Part shown: piece after piece, positions 34,942 through 43,720 of the stretch
Position numbering within the stretch: position 1 is the stretch's first letter
Layout: the number at the start of each line of letters is the position of its first letter
Source: Streptomyces sp. CB02959
GTDB lineage: Bacteria; Actinomycetota; Actinomycetes; Streptomycetales; Streptomycetaceae
NCBI RefSeq assembly: GCF_002803155.1
Contig: NZ_NNBP01000017.1
Coordinates: 124,001-188,000, forward strand
Length of the DNA stretch: 64,000 nucleotides
Direction of reading: 5' to 3'
Position numbers and translations under genes: made by a program
The notes under the pieces: generated by a model
What the model was told of the DNA's origin: nothing
Databases searched by the model: none
The model's input: only the letters and a program-made list of their open reading frames with translations

Positions 34942-37900
34942 GTGGGGGTGCAAGTGGCGCGGCGGGGTCTTTCGCGGCAGGAGTTGATCCGGCGCCGGCG
35001 CCGGAGCGGACTGGTGGGACGCCAGGGGGAGCAGGCCGCGTTCAGCGAGGCGCTGCAGCAGTCGCCGGAGGACGCCACCCAGTTCCTCTTCCACATCCGC
35101 GGTCCGGCCGGCGTGGGCAAGTCCACCCTGATGCGGCAGCTGGAATCCGTCGCCCGCGAGGCGCAGGCGCTCACCGCCTACGTGGACGAGTCGGCGGCGG
35201 ACGTGGTCGAGACGATGGAGGCCGTCAGCGCGCAGTTCGCCCAACAGGGCGTCGATCTCAAGGGGTTCGGCAGGCTGCTGACCACGTACCGGCAGCGCCG
35301 GCACGAGGCCGCCGCCGGTGGCGCCGCGGCCGAGGGGGCCGGCGAGGCGGCGGGCGCCGGCCGCGGAGCGGAGCCGCAGGGGCCGTCGCCGCTCAGCGTG
35401 ATCGTGTCCCAACTCGGCCTGGCGGGGCTGGGAATGGTCCCCGGCGCCGGGGTGTTCACCGGCGCGGTCGACCCCAACCAGCTCGCGGCCGGGGCCGACC
35501 GGGTCAAGGCACTGCTCAGTGCGCGGTTGCGCAGTCACGAAGACGTCCAGCTCGTCATGTCCCCGTTGCAGGCCCTGGTGCCGGCGTTCCTCCAGGGCCT
35601 GGGGGAGGCCGCGGCCGGCCGGCCCTGGGTGGTGCTGTTCTTCGACACCTACGAGCGCACCGGGCCGCTGCTCGACGGGTGGCTGCGCGACATCCTGGTC
35701 ACCGAGCGGTACGGGCAGCTGCCGGCCAACGTCCTGGTGGTCCTGGCGGGACAGCCCAGGCTCGACGCCCGGTGCTGGGGGGACTGGCTCGACCTGGTCA
35801 CCGACCTGCCGCTGGACGTGTTCACCGATGCCGAGGCACGCCAACTCCTCGCGGCCAAGGGCATCATCGACGAGAAGGTCACCGAGGTGGTGATCGAGCT
35901 GTCGGGGCGGCTCCCGGTGCTGGTCTCCACGCTCGCCGAAGCCCGTCCCGCCAGCGTGGCGGAGGTGGGCGATCCCAGCGGCACCGCCGTCGAGCGGTTC
36001 CTCAAGTGGGAGGCCAACCCCGCCCGCCGCGCCGCCGCCCTGGCGTGTGCGCTGCCCCTGGAACTCGACGAGGACGTCTACCGCACCGTGGTGGACGACG
36101 AGGAAGCCGGCGAACAGTTCAGCTGGCTCCGGTCCATGCCCTTCGTCATCGACCGCGCCGGCCGCAGCCGCTACCACGACGTCGTACGCTCCGCGATGCT
36201 CCGCCTGCAACGCCAGCAGTCCCCCCTGCGCTGGCAGGAGCAGCACACCCGTCTGGCGGACGCCTTCCGGCAACGGCTCGACCGGCTCGAAGAGGGCACC
36301 GCGCCGGACGACGGCTGGTGGGCGGACGACCGATGGCGCACCTACCGGCTCCAGGAGACCTACCACCGGCTGTGCGCGGATCACCGCGCTGCGCTCCCGT
36401 CCGCCCTCAGGGACCTCCTGGACGCCCACGATCACGACATCACCACCCTGCGACGTTGGGTCCGGACCCTGATCCAGGCCGGCCACGACGTCGACGCGGG
36501 TGCGGTGCGCAAGTGGGGACAGGAGCTCCTGACCGCCTTGGACGGCCCCCGTCCCGGTATCTCCGCGCTCACCCTGCTCCTGTCCCGCGGCGGACTCGAC
36601 AGCTCCGGACAGTGCCTGGGCCGCCTGCTCCGCGGCTGGGAGCACCGCCGGCTCGACGAGCACGAGCAAGCCCTGGCCGACTGCACCACGGCACTCGGAC
36701 TCGACCGGACGGGCCGGGCCCTTCGCGGCCGGGGCGAGTCGTATCGCCGCCTCGGCCGGCACGCGGAGGCGCTGGCCGACTTCGACCAGGCCATCGAGAG
36801 GGAGCCCGGCATCGTGTGGGCCTTCGAAAGCCGCGGCGTGACCTACCACTCGATGGGCCGGTACGAGGAGGCGCTGGCCGATTACACCCGCGCCGTCGAT
36901 CTCGACCCCGGGTCGGTGTGGGTCCTCGGCAGTCGCGGTCTGACCTACCACTCGATGGGCCGGTACGAGGAGGCGCTGGCCGACTACACCCGCGCCGTCG
37001 ACCTCGACCCCGGCTCCGCGTGGACGCTGGGCAGCCGCGGTGTCAACTACCACTCGATGGGGCGCTACGACGAAGCCCTGGCCGACTTCGACCGCGCCCT
37101 CGCACTCGACCCCGACTCCGCGTGGATCCTCGCCAACCGCGGCGCGACCCATCGCCTCACCGGCCGGTACGCGGACGCCCTGGCCGACCTGACCCGCGCC
37201 GTCGACCTCGACCCCGACTCCGCCTGGCCCCTCGCCAACCGCGGCGAGACCCATCGCCTCACCGGCCGGTACGAGGAGGCGCTGGTCGACTTCACCCGTG
37301 CCGTCGACCTCGACCCCGGCTCCGCGTGGGTCCTGGGCAGCCGCGGCCAGACCTACCGCGCGACGGGTTGCTACGAGGAGGCGCTGGCCGACTTCGACCG
37401 GGCCCTCGCACTCAATCCGGAGGCCGCCTGGATCATCGCCGACCGCGGCGTGACCCGTCGCCTGGCGGGCCGGTACGACGACGCGCTGGCCGACTTCGAC
37501 CGGGCCGTCGAGCTGACCCCCGATTCCTTGGGCCCCCTGGTCAACCGCGGCGTGACGCATCGCGTGGCGGGCCGCTACGAGGAGGCCCGCGCCGACCTCG
37601 ACCGGGCCCTCGCGATCGACGGGAGCTCCGGTTGGGCGCACTACGAGAAGGCCGTGGTGCTCTATGCCGTGGACGACCCCGAGTACGAGGCGTACTGCGC
37701 CCGCGCCATCGAGAGGTGCACTCCCGCCCCGGGACATTCGACCGCCGATACCGCCTCGGACGTGGGCAACCTCGTTCTCGTCCACTGCCTGATGTCCGAC
37801 TGGGCGACGGCGGAAGGCCATCTGGCCGCCTTCGTCGGCTGCGGTCCGGAGCGCGGGCAGCTCCGCGAACTGCTGGTGGTCCTGGAGACGCTGCGGAGCG

Positions 37901-37974
37901 TCGTACCGTCGGCGGAGGGACATCTGCCGTCGTTCCGCCGACGGCTGCAGACCGCGCTCGACGCGTCCCGGTGA
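34942..37974 (+). CDS. STAND-type NTPase with C-terminal tetratricopeptide repeats
   Basis: 1010-aa protein. The NTPase has Walker A RGPAGVGKSTL (residues 54-61), Walker B WVVLFFDTYERTG near 229, and a winged-helix/helical relay (RFLKWEANPARRAAAL). From about residue 593, roughly ten TPR units of exactly 34 aa follow (RYEEALADYTRAVDLDPGSV-like), encoded by near-identical 102-bp DNA units. STAND proteins act as inactive monomers that oligomerise on ligand binding, in signalling, defence or regulation. No effector domain precedes the NTPase, so it may act alone as a scaffold or through a partner. GTG 34942. Confidence 0.82.
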   Translation: MGVQVARRGLSRQELIRRRRRSGLVGRQGEQAAFSEALQQSPEDATQFLFHIRGPAGVGKSTLMRQLESVAREAQALTAYVDESAADVVETMEAVSAQFAQQGVDLKGFGRLLTTYRQRRHEAAAGGAAAEGAGEAAGAGRGAEPQGPSPLSVIVSQLGLAGLGMVPGAGVFTGAVDPNQLAAGADRVKALLSARLRSHEDVQLVMSPLQALVPAFLQGLGEAAAGRPWVVLFFDTYERTGPLLDGWLRDILVTERYGQLPANVLVVLAGQPRLDARCWGDWLDLVTDLPLDVFTDAEARQLLAAKGIIDEKVTEVVIELSGRLPVLVSTLAEARPASVAEVGDPSGTAVERFLKWEANPARRAAALACALPLELDEDVYRTVVDDEEAGEQFSWLRSMPFVIDRAGRSRYHDVVRSAMLRLQRQQSPLRWQEQHTRLADAFRQRLDRLEEGTAPDDGWWADDRWRTYRLQETYHRLCADHRAALPSALRDLLDAHDHDITTLRRWVRTLIQAGHDVDAGAVRKWGQELLTALDGPRPGISALTLLLSRGGLDSSGQCLGRLLRGWEHRRLDEHEQALADCTTALGLDRTGRALRGRGESYRRLGRHAEALADFDQAIEREPGIVWAFESRGVTYHSMGRYEEALADYTRAVDLDPGSVWVLGSRGLTYHSMGRYEEALADYTRAVDLDPGSAWTLGSRGVNYHSMGRYDEALADFDRALALDPDSAWILANRGATHRLTGRYADALADLTRAVDLDPDSAWPLANRGETHRLTGRYEEALVDFTRAVDLDPGSAWVLGSRGQTYRATGCYEEALADFDRALALNPEAAWIIADRGVTRRLAGRYDDALADFDRAVELTPDSLGPLVNRGVTHRVAGRYEEARADLDRALAIDGSSGWAHYEKAVVLYAVDDPEYEAYCARAIERCTPAPGHSTADTASDVGNLVLVHCLMSDWATAEGHLAAFVGCGPERGQLRELLVVLETLRSVVPSAEGHLPSFRRRLQTALDASR
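36720..37640 (+). repeat. about ten tandem 102-bp TPR-coding repeats
   Basis: Each unit codes a 34-aa TPR. Long stretches (e.g. the sequence coding TYHSMGRYEEALADYTRAVD) are almost identical at DNA level between adjacent copies, which suggests recent duplication or conversion. Confidence 0.85.
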
Positions 37975-38191
37975 AGGACCCGGCCCGCACCGTCCACCAG
38001 GGACGACGCTCGTGGGGACGGTGGGCCCGCGGGCCGCTCGCCGGCTCGCCCACCGTCCGTCCGGCGGCCACGCGCCGCCGCCGAAGATATTCGCCCGGCG
38101 AGCGGGCCCGACAGGATGATTCGCGGCGATTTTGAGCGGTGCGCGCCGCCGGTGACCATAGGCTCAGCCGGCACCCCGGCGAGCCAGCACG

Positions 38192-39682
38192 ATGAGAGAC
38201 GCGTCACACACCATGCACCGCGATCCCACCGCAGAGGCCACCCCCACCGCCTCTGACCTGCACGATTCATCAAAGCGTCCGTTCCGGATGAACTTGATGA
38301 CCGCTACCGCCCTGGTGATGGGCAACATCATCGGCGGCGGGATCTTCCTGCTGCCGGCCTCGGTCGCCCCGTTCGGCACCATCAGCCTGGTCGCCTTCGG
38401 CGTCCTCACCCTCGGGGCGATCGCGCTCGCCCTGGTCTTCGGGCGGCTCGCCCAGCGCCATCCGGACACCGGCGGGCCCTACGTCTACGCCCGCGAGGCG
38501 TTCGGCGACTTCGCCGGGTTCCTCTCCGCCTGGTCGTACTGGACGATGACCTGGGTCAGCAACGCCGCGCTGGCGGTGGCCGCCGTCGGCTACGTCCATG
38601 TGCTCATCCCCGGCCACGCGTCCCGCGGCGTCGACCTGCTGGTGGCGCTGGCCGCACTGTGGCTGCCGGCCCTCGCCAACCTCGCGGGCACCCGGTACGT
38701 CGGCGCGGTCCAGCTGGTCTCCACGGTCCTGAAGTTCGTGCCGCTGCTGTTCATCGCGATCGTCGGACTGTTCTTCTTCGACCCGCACAAGCTCGGGGCC
38801 TTCCACGAGGGCGGCGGCAGCACCCTCGGCGGGCTGTCCGCGGCGGCCGCGATCCTCCTCTACAGCTACGTCGGCGTGGAGTCGGCCGCGATGAGCGCCG
38901 GCGAGGTCCGCAACCCCGAGCGCAACGTCGGCCGGGCCACCGTCCTGGGCACCATCGGCGCCGCCGTCGTCTACCTCCTGGGCACCGTGTCGGTCTTCGG
39001 CACCGTCCCCCACGACAAGCTGGTCAACTCCAAGGCGCCGTTCTCCGACGCCGTGGACGCGATGTTCGGCGGCCACTGGGGCGGTACGGTCATCGCGGCC
39101 GCCGCCGTGATCTCCATCGTCGGCGCGCTCAACGGCTGGACGCTGATGAGCGCCCAGTCCCCGTACGCCGCCGCCAAGGACGGTCTCTTCCCGGCCGCCT
39201 TCCTCAACAAGCGGCGCGGGGTGCCGACCTTCGGCGTGCTGGCCGCCGCCGTGCTGGCCAGCGCCCTCACGGTGATCAACTACTTCCTCGGTACCGGCGG
39301 CGTCTTCGAGATCCTGGTGCTGATCACCACCTTCTCGGCCACCGTCCCCTACCTCCTCGCCGCCGGCGCCCAGATCTACTTCCTGCTCACCGGCCGCCGC
39401 GACCGGGTCCGCCCCGGCCGCTTCGTCCGTGACCTGGCCCTCGCGCTGATCGCCTTCGGCTTCACCTTCTGGCTGGTGGCCGGCGCCGGCTACGCGGCGA
39501 TCTACCAGGGCGTGCTGTTCCTCTTCGCCGGGATCCTGGTGTACGCGCTGATGGCGGCCCGCCGCTCGGCGGACCGCGCACGCCGGTCGGACGCGTCCGA
39601 GGACGCTGAGGCGACGGCGGAGGAGTCGCCCGAGGGCGCCCCGGCGGCCCCGGCCGTGCCCACCGGCGCCGCGGCGAACTAA
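38192..39682 (+). CDS. APC-family basic amino acid/polyamine antiporter
   Basis: 496-aa transporter with about 12 membrane helices. The TM1 unwound segment GNIIGGGIFLLPASV is the classic APC substrate site. SYVGVESAAMSAGEVRNP (TM6/loop) resembles AdiC/ArcD/CadB-type antiporters. The C-terminal 40 residues are charged and Pro/Ala-rich. ATG 38192 or ATG 38213 could serve. It likely exchanges arginine, lysine or a decarboxylation product; no decarboxylase lies in the window, perhaps because the element inserted just downstream. Confidence 0.9.
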   Translation: MRDASHTMHRDPTAEATPTASDLHDSSKRPFRMNLMTATALVMGNIIGGGIFLLPASVAPFGTISLVAFGVLTLGAIALALVFGRLAQRHPDTGGPYVYAREAFGDFAGFLSAWSYWTMTWVSNAALAVAAVGYVHVLIPGHASRGVDLLVALAALWLPALANLAGTRYVGAVQLVSTVLKFVPLLFIAIVGLFFFDPHKLGAFHEGGGSTLGGLSAAAAILLYSYVGVESAAMSAGEVRNPERNVGRATVLGTIGAAVVYLLGTVSVFGTVPHDKLVNSKAPFSDAVDAMFGGHWGGTVIAAAAVISIVGALNGWTLMSAQSPYAAAKDGLFPAAFLNKRRGVPTFGVLAAAVLASALTVINYFLGTGGVFEILVLITTFSATVPYLLAAGAQIYFLLTGRRDRVRPGRFVRDLALALIAFGFTFWLVAGAGYAAIYQGVLFLFAGILVYALMAARRSADRARRSDASEDAEATAEESPEGAPAAPAVPTGAAAN

Positions 39683-39712
39683 CCGCCCCGACCGGCCCGC
39701 CCGGACCGTACT

Positions 39713-39742
39713 GCCCCTGGCCGCACCGCTGCGACCAGGGGC
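39713..39742 (+). terminator. stem-loop after the APC gene
   Basis: 8-bp stem GCCCCTGG (39713-39720) / CCAGGGGC (39735-39742) with a 14-nt loop. The last stem base is the first base of the left att repeat. Confidence 0.7.
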
Positions 39743-39759
39743 ATTACCTTGCACGTAAT
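39742..39759. repeat. left att core
   Basis: CATTACCTTGCACGTAAT, identical to 59090-59107. Internally it is an inverted repeat ATTAC-N7-GTAAT. Confidence 0.85.
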
Positions 39760-39850
39760 TCGAACCTGCGATGGAGCGAGTTCGTGGGTTGAGGGCACGT
39801 GCCGTCCCGACCACTGGCGTCCATAGAAGTCCATCTCGATTTACCCCCGG

Positions 39851-39900
39851 TGGCTCCCCCTCCGGCTCCCCAGGGTGCCGATCTGGCTCCTGGGGCTCCC
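39851..39900. promoter_or_regulatory. candidate integrase arm-type sites (left)
   Basis: TGGCTCCC at 39851-39858, CGGCTCCC, TGGCTCCT and GGGCTCCC within 50 bp. TGGCTCCC recurs twice beside the right att (59003-59010, 59015-59022), as expected for Int/Xis arm binding sites flanking both ends. Confidence 0.45.
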
Positions 39901-40018
39901 GGAGCGTTCCTGAGCACCTGCCGTGAACTCCTTGATCGAGAGGAAGGCGAAACCATGCTCAAAAGCGTCCGTGCGAACCTTGTCCAGTACGACAGAAGCA
40001 GCGATTCAAGGAGACCGG

Positions 40019-40465
40019 ATGCCCGGAGCCAGCGCGCGAGGTACGTATCTGCGGATCGCAGACGACCTGCGCCAGGACATCAGGGAAGGACGTATCACGA
40101 AGCGGCTGTCGTCCGAAGCTCAACTCATGCGTGACCACGGGGTATCTCGCACCACGATCCGGCGCGCCCTCATGACTCTCCAAGACGAAGGCTTGATCCA
40201 CTCTGAACCGGGTGCAGGGTGGGCGGTGAGCGGCGCCGATGACAGGCGACCGCTCACGGAAAGGCTGATTGAGATCATCACGGCTACCCCCCTGGCTATC
40301 GGGGACGCCTTTCCCTCCGAGGCGAGCTTGTGCGAGAGCTTCGGGCTATCCCGCACGGCAGTCCGTTCTGCACTCGCCCAACTGGAAGGGCAAGGGCTGT
40401 TGGAGGCAGTACACGGTAAGGGGCGCACAGTACGTGCTCTCCCGTCGTCCACCACTACGACCTGA
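40019..40465 (+). CDS. GntR-type regulator with two tandem winged helices (KorSA-like position)
   Basis: 148-aa DNA-binding protein made of two consecutive GntR winged-helix domains. The first is IADDLRQDIREGRITKRLSS...SRTTIRRALMTLQDEGLI; the second is LIEIITATPLAIGDAFPSEASL...SRTAVRSALAQLEGQGLL. No ligand-binding C-terminal domain is present. pSAM2 uses the GntR repressor KorSA to control excision and replication, so this is the likely maintenance switch. ATG 40019 follows AAGGAG by 5 nt. The HD gene starts 7 nt after its stop, forming an operon. Confidence 0.85.
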   Translation: MPGASARGTYLRIADDLRQDIREGRITKRLSSEAQLMRDHGVSRTTIRRALMTLQDEGLIHSEPGAGWAVSGADDRRPLTERLIEIITATPLAIGDAFPSEASLCESFGLSRTAVRSALAQLEGQGLLEAVHGKGRTVRALPSSTTTT

Positions 40466-40472
40466 GGCGGCC

Positions 40473-41039
40473 ATGGGATTGACCGAGCGTTCCTACACGC
40501 TTTCCGAATCGCTTCTCGCCAGCCCCCTGCCGCGCAGGTGGGCCCACTCACAGGGCGTTGCTCGCTGCGCTGCATCACTGAGTCCGATCCTGGGGGAGGA
40601 CGCGGAACTCCTGGAGGCCGCTGCGATCCTTCATGACGTTGGCTATTCGCCGTCGATTGCCGCTACGGGATTTCACCCTCTGGACGGCGCTCGGTTCCTC
40701 CGGGATCAGGAAGGTGTGGACGAGCGGGTCGTCCGGCTGGTGGCTCACCACTCGTGCGCCCTGCTGGAGGCCGAAGAGAGGGGCTACCGCACCGAGTTGG
40801 AATCCGAATTCGAACTGGAGCGTCCGGAGTTGGTGGACGCCCTGATCTTCTGCGACATGACGACCACGCCGGATGGCCACCCGACCACGCCGGCGGAACG
40901 GCTCAACGAGATCGTGCGGCGATACGGGCCCGACACCATCGTCGGCCGCTTCATCCAGCGGGCCGCGCCGGAGATCTACGCCGCCGCGGCCCGCGTGGAG
41001 GCTCGGATGGACGGGCCCGCCGCCCATCATCCGATGTAG
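40473..41039 (+). CDS. HD-domain metal-dependent phosphohydrolase
   Basis: 188-aa HD-superfamily protein: WAHSQGVARCAASL, AAILHDVGYSP (HD pair), VAHHSC, and a late Asp in IFCDMTTTPDG. Small HD phosphohydrolases are recurrent AICE genes. They act on nucleotides, possibly (p)ppGpp, cyclic or dNTP species; substrate is unknown. ATG 40473. The last 13 bp overlap the convergent Nudix gene, which is a compact gene arrangement. Confidence 0.88.
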   Translation: MGLTERSYTLSESLLASPLPRRWAHSQGVARCAASLSPILGEDAELLEAAAILHDVGYSPSIAATGFHPLDGARFLRDQEGVDERVVRLVAHHSCALLEAEERGYRTELESEFELERPELVDALIFCDMTTTPDGHPTTPAERLNEIVRRYGPDTIVGRFIQRAAPEIYAAAARVEARMDGPAAHHPM

Positions 41040-41500
41040 GGCGTGGTCCGGGATACGTCCAGACCGTGGGTGATGCGCAGCCTCATCGACGGGTGGATGT
41101 CGAGGTCGTCGAGGTCCGCTGGGGAGACCCAGCGGACCTCCTTCGATTCGCTGCTGGTCCGCAGGGAGCCACCGGTGGGGTGGGCGTGGAAACACACCGA
41201 GAACTGCTGCCGCACCTCTCCGTCGTCGTACGCCATGACGTGTTGTGGGTCGGTGTAGAGGCCGATGATGCCGTCTACCTCCACCTCGATGCCCGTCTCC
41301 TCCCGTACTTCGCGCATCACGGTGTCGGCGATGGCCTCCCCGATGTCGTGGCCACCGCCGGGGAGCGCCCACAGATTGTTGTCGGTCTTGTGGATGAGCA
41401 GTAGGTGACCATCCCGATTCCGGACCACCGCGGTGACGGACGGCACGACGGAATTGGCGCGGGGGGCGTTGGGGTCGCGGTAGTAATCGGTGCGGCTCAT
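41027..41500 (-). CDS. Nudix hydrolase (Pif/Nud-like)
   Basis: 157-aa Nudix protein. The Nudix box GGGHDIGEAIADTVMREV followed by REETGIEV fits GX5EX7REUXEEXGU. In pSAM2 the Nudix protein Pif confers entry exclusion (transfer immunity), so a similar role is likely here; this rests on the conserved element context. ATG 41500 overlaps the XRE gene stop by 4 nt, giving translational coupling. Confidence 0.9.
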   Translation of the reverse strand: MSRTDYYRDPNAPRANSVVPSVTAVVRNRDGHLLLIHKTDNNLWALPGGGHDIGEAIADTVMREVREETGIEVEVDGIIGLYTDPQHVMAYDDGEVRQQFSVCFHAHPTGGSLRTSSESKEVRWVSPADLDDLDIHPSMRLRITHGLDVSRTTPYIG

Positions 41501-42270
41501 GCCTGGATACCTGTGCAATCAGTTGGTGCTGAGATCGGTCGGGCGCTCTGCCAGACGCGCTCGATGCTGTCGGCGTACGTATCGACCAGTTCGCCACCGG
41601 GCACGCGCTGCAGATGCAGGACGGGGGCCAAGTAGGCGCCGACGCCGAAGACGTGGCCGTTGACGAGAAGTTCGTCGTCCGCCCGGTAGAGCGAGTTGTA
41701 GAGCGTGGTGTGGTGAAGCCGGAACTCGACATTGGGTAGGCCGAAGATGCCCGCCCGGCCATAGTTGGACAGTGCGTTTCGGATCTTCGCGGCCATGGCG
41801 GTGCCGATGCCTTCGTCGTCACCGCGGACTGCGACGGCTGGACTGTCCGGGTCGCCGAGCATGAGCCGTACGGGAACGCCGGCGGACGCCTTCTCTTTGA
41901 CGACGCGCAGGAACGCCGGATCCTCGCTTAGCCAGAAGCCCGAGTAGACGAGTACGTCGAAGTGCTGGCTGGCCTTCGAATAAAGGGCAGGCCAGAGGTC
42001 GTTCGGCACCACGTTCCGGTGCGGGTAGAGCTTCACCAACTCGGCACCGCCGGTAGCTACGACTTCCGCAGCCGTGCGTTCGTCGGGCCACAGGTAGGAG
42101 ATCTCGTACCTGAGCAGCGAGGCGAGTGCGTGCTGGAACCGGCGGTAGGGCTTACGTCCCGGGCTGATCCAGCGCTCCACGGTCTTGGCAGCGACCCCCA
42201 GCTGTTCTGCGGATTCTTCGACGGTGAGTCCGCGCTCGACGAGAGCCGCGCGGAGACGCTCATTTGCCAT
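41497..42270 (-). CDS. XRE-type HTH protein with PLD-like C-terminal domain
   Basis: 257-aa protein. The N-terminal HTH reads LRAALVERGLTVEESAEQLGVAAKTVERWISP. The C-terminal domain resembles a phospholipase-D-like fold (FDVLVYSGFWLSEDPAFLRVVKEKASAGVPVR in two stretches, FRLHHTTLYNSLYRADDELLVN), but the HxK catalytic Lys is missing. It may sense a ligand or nucleotide and control the Nudix gene it is coupled to. ATG 42270 has a GGGGGAAGG ribosome site. It is common upstream of Nudix genes in AICEs. Confidence 0.85.
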   Translation of the reverse strand: MANERLRAALVERGLTVEESAEQLGVAAKTVERWISPGRKPYRRFQHALASLLRYEISYLWPDERTAAEVVATGGAELVKLYPHRNVVPNDLWPALYSKASQHFDVLVYSGFWLSEDPAFLRVVKEKASAGVPVRLMLGDPDSPAVAVRGDDEGIGTAMAAKIRNALSNYGRAGIFGLPNVEFRLHHTTLYNSLYRADDELLVNGHVFGVGAYLAPVLHLQRVPGGELVDTYADSIERVWQSARPISAPTDCTGIQA

Positions 42271-42682
42271 GCGCCTTCCCCCCATAGACGTCTTGGGACG
42301 TTGTCGACATTAGTGAGACGACCTCAAGCCGTCCATGGGAGCGGTGGGGCGTCTGCTGATCTGGCGTCAATCTTTAGGCACACCGCGAGAGACCAGGTCC
42401 GACCAGGTCGCTTGACAGGTGGAGCGATAAAGGTATTACATGTATCGCATCCGCAGGGCGTAACGCAGTCTCGCGGACCGCACCACAGAACGACTGCAGT
42501 TGTCGCTGCTTACATGCAGCGGTCGGGGTCGATAGCACCATCAAATCCCCCGGCCGGCGACGGCTGTTGCACGTGGACATCGCTGATGCGCTGCCCGCTC
42601 GCCAGGACGCCGGGACATCCCGGTGCGCCTGCCAGGCGGAGAGCACACCCGCATCCCGCTCATCGCCAGCCGAGGAGTCCTC
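42271..42682. other. 412-bp divergent regulatory region
   Basis: Lies between the minus-strand XRE/Nudix operon and the rightward genes. It has a consensus-like promoter TTGACA (42412-42417) with ATTACA/TATTAC about 16-17 bp on, and AT-richer sequence than the flanks. No gene is supported, apart from a short frame that continues into the next CDS. Confidence 0.55.
42412..42440 (+). promoter_or_regulatory. sigma-70-like promoter
   Basis: TTGACA at 42412-42417 and TATTAC/ATTACA at 42434-42440, spacer 16-17 bp, reading right toward the conserved AICE gene at 42683. Confidence 0.55.
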
Positions 42683-43441
42683 ATGCCTGCTGCTGCCACC
42701 CGCCAGGGTCCGACCCGCACCCGCGCCGAGGGGGAGCGCCTGCGCCGCACCCGCACCAAGAACGTGTCCCACCTCCCCGCCCTTGAGGCCAGCGCCCTTC
42801 CCGCTCAGGAACTCGACCTGGAGCCGGGCCAGGAGCGCTTGCGCTGCCCCGACTGCCGGACCTGGTGCCCGATCACCGGCCTTCAGCTCCCGAAGCTCGT
42901 CCCTCACGGCCGTTGCCCAGGCCCCAACGCTCCGCGCTGCACGAGCACCAACCGACGTGTGGTGCTCGACGTGACCGTGGAGGACTGGCGCCTGGCGATG
43001 GACGGCATGGTCCGGGACGCCGCGTCCCGGCGCTCTGCCCGCCAGTTCCACAAGCCACTGCCGGCCCCGGCCACGCCGATCCACCGGATCAACCAGCCCC
43101 ACCGGCCCACCGCCGACGAGGCGCTCGCCACCTACGGCGCCCACCGCAAGCACTGCTCGGCCTGCACCGTCAGCCGCACGAGCTGCGCGACCGGCACCCG
43201 CCTTGCCACCGCCTACGCCCGGCTGAAGCGCCAGGAGGAGGCCAAGCGGCTCCAGACCAAGTCGAAGGCGCAGCAGTGGGCGGCGGTCACTCCGGCTACG
43301 CAGGCCGCCGCGATCCGGCGGATCCGTGACGAACTCACCGCCACGCTCAAGCAGATCAGCGGCAAGCTTGACCGGTTCGAGCGGGCACAGCTGGACCTCC
43401 GCATCACCGAACTTGCCGAGACGCTGTGGTGGCGGATGTAG
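42683..43441 (+). CDS. conserved AICE protein with Cys cluster
   Basis: 252-aa basic protein not recognised by name. It has a probable zinc-binding cluster [14 protein letters not shown] followed by [13 protein letters not shown], a second pair [12 protein letters not shown], and a C-terminal coiled-coil/basic helix ([32 protein letters not shown]). DNA binding is plausible. ATG 42683 follows GAGGAG. It ends at a strong stem-loop (43460-43503), so it forms its own transcription unit under the 42412 promoter. Function unknown. Confidence 0.75.
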
Positions 43442-43459
43442 CACGCGCAGCACGAACGA

Positions 43460-43503
43460 CCACGGCCCCGGCCACCCTCAGCTGAGTGTGGCCGGGGCCG
43501 TGG
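43460..43503 (+). terminator. strong intrinsic hairpin
   Basis: 16-bp perfect stem CCACGGCCCCGGCCAC / GTGGCCGGGGCCGTGG with a 12-nt loop, 19 bp after the stop. Confidence 0.8.
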
Positions 43504-43529
43504 CGGCTCGTACCGAGCGCCAAGTAGGC

Positions 43530-43562
43530 GCGGGCCCCAGGGCTGCAACCCCTGAGGCCCGC
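43530..43562 (+). promoter_or_regulatory. leader hairpin A (paired with 44611-44639)
   Basis: GCGGGCC / GGCCCGC outer stem, a single C-A mismatch, then CAGGG / CCCTG, loop CTGCAAC. It sits about 30 nt upstream of the small gene at 43592. The same architecture, with changed stem bases, occurs at 44611-44639. Confidence 0.5.
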
Positions 43563-43591
43563 CACAGGCACACCTAGTGAGAGGCACACCT

Positions 43592-43720
43592 GTGTTGACG
43601 CACATCTTCGCACCCCCGCCTGCCACTTCGCCGGACGGCCAGGAACAGCCGAGTCAGCCGGACGAGTTCCTGCGCCGTGCCCGGCAGGCCGACACGCAGC
43701 AGGCCGGGGGCGATTCCTGA
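43592..43720 (+). CDS. small AICE protein
   Basis: 42-aa Pro/Gln-rich polypeptide starting VLTHIFAPPP and ending QQAGGDS. GTG 43592 follows GTGAGAGG by 7 nt. Its TGA stop shares a base with the ATG of the next gene (TGATG), evidence that it is really translated. No known domain. Confidence 0.55.
   Translation: MLTHIFAPPPATSPDGQEQPSQPDEFLRRARQADTQQAGGDS

Noticed and set aside
36720..37640. Tandem repeats considered as CRISPR or a satellite array
   Set aside because: Units are 102 bp without spacers and keep an open TPR reading frame.
34033..37923. Very long minus-strand open frame opposite the TPR gene
   Set aside because: It mirrors the plus-strand STAND/TPR and phosphatase genes, has Val/Gly/Arg-rich text without motifs, and simply reflects high GC codon bias.
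39742..39800. tRNA gene at the left att site
   Set aside because: No cloverleaf or T-arm; the core is an 18-bp palindromic intergenic sequence.
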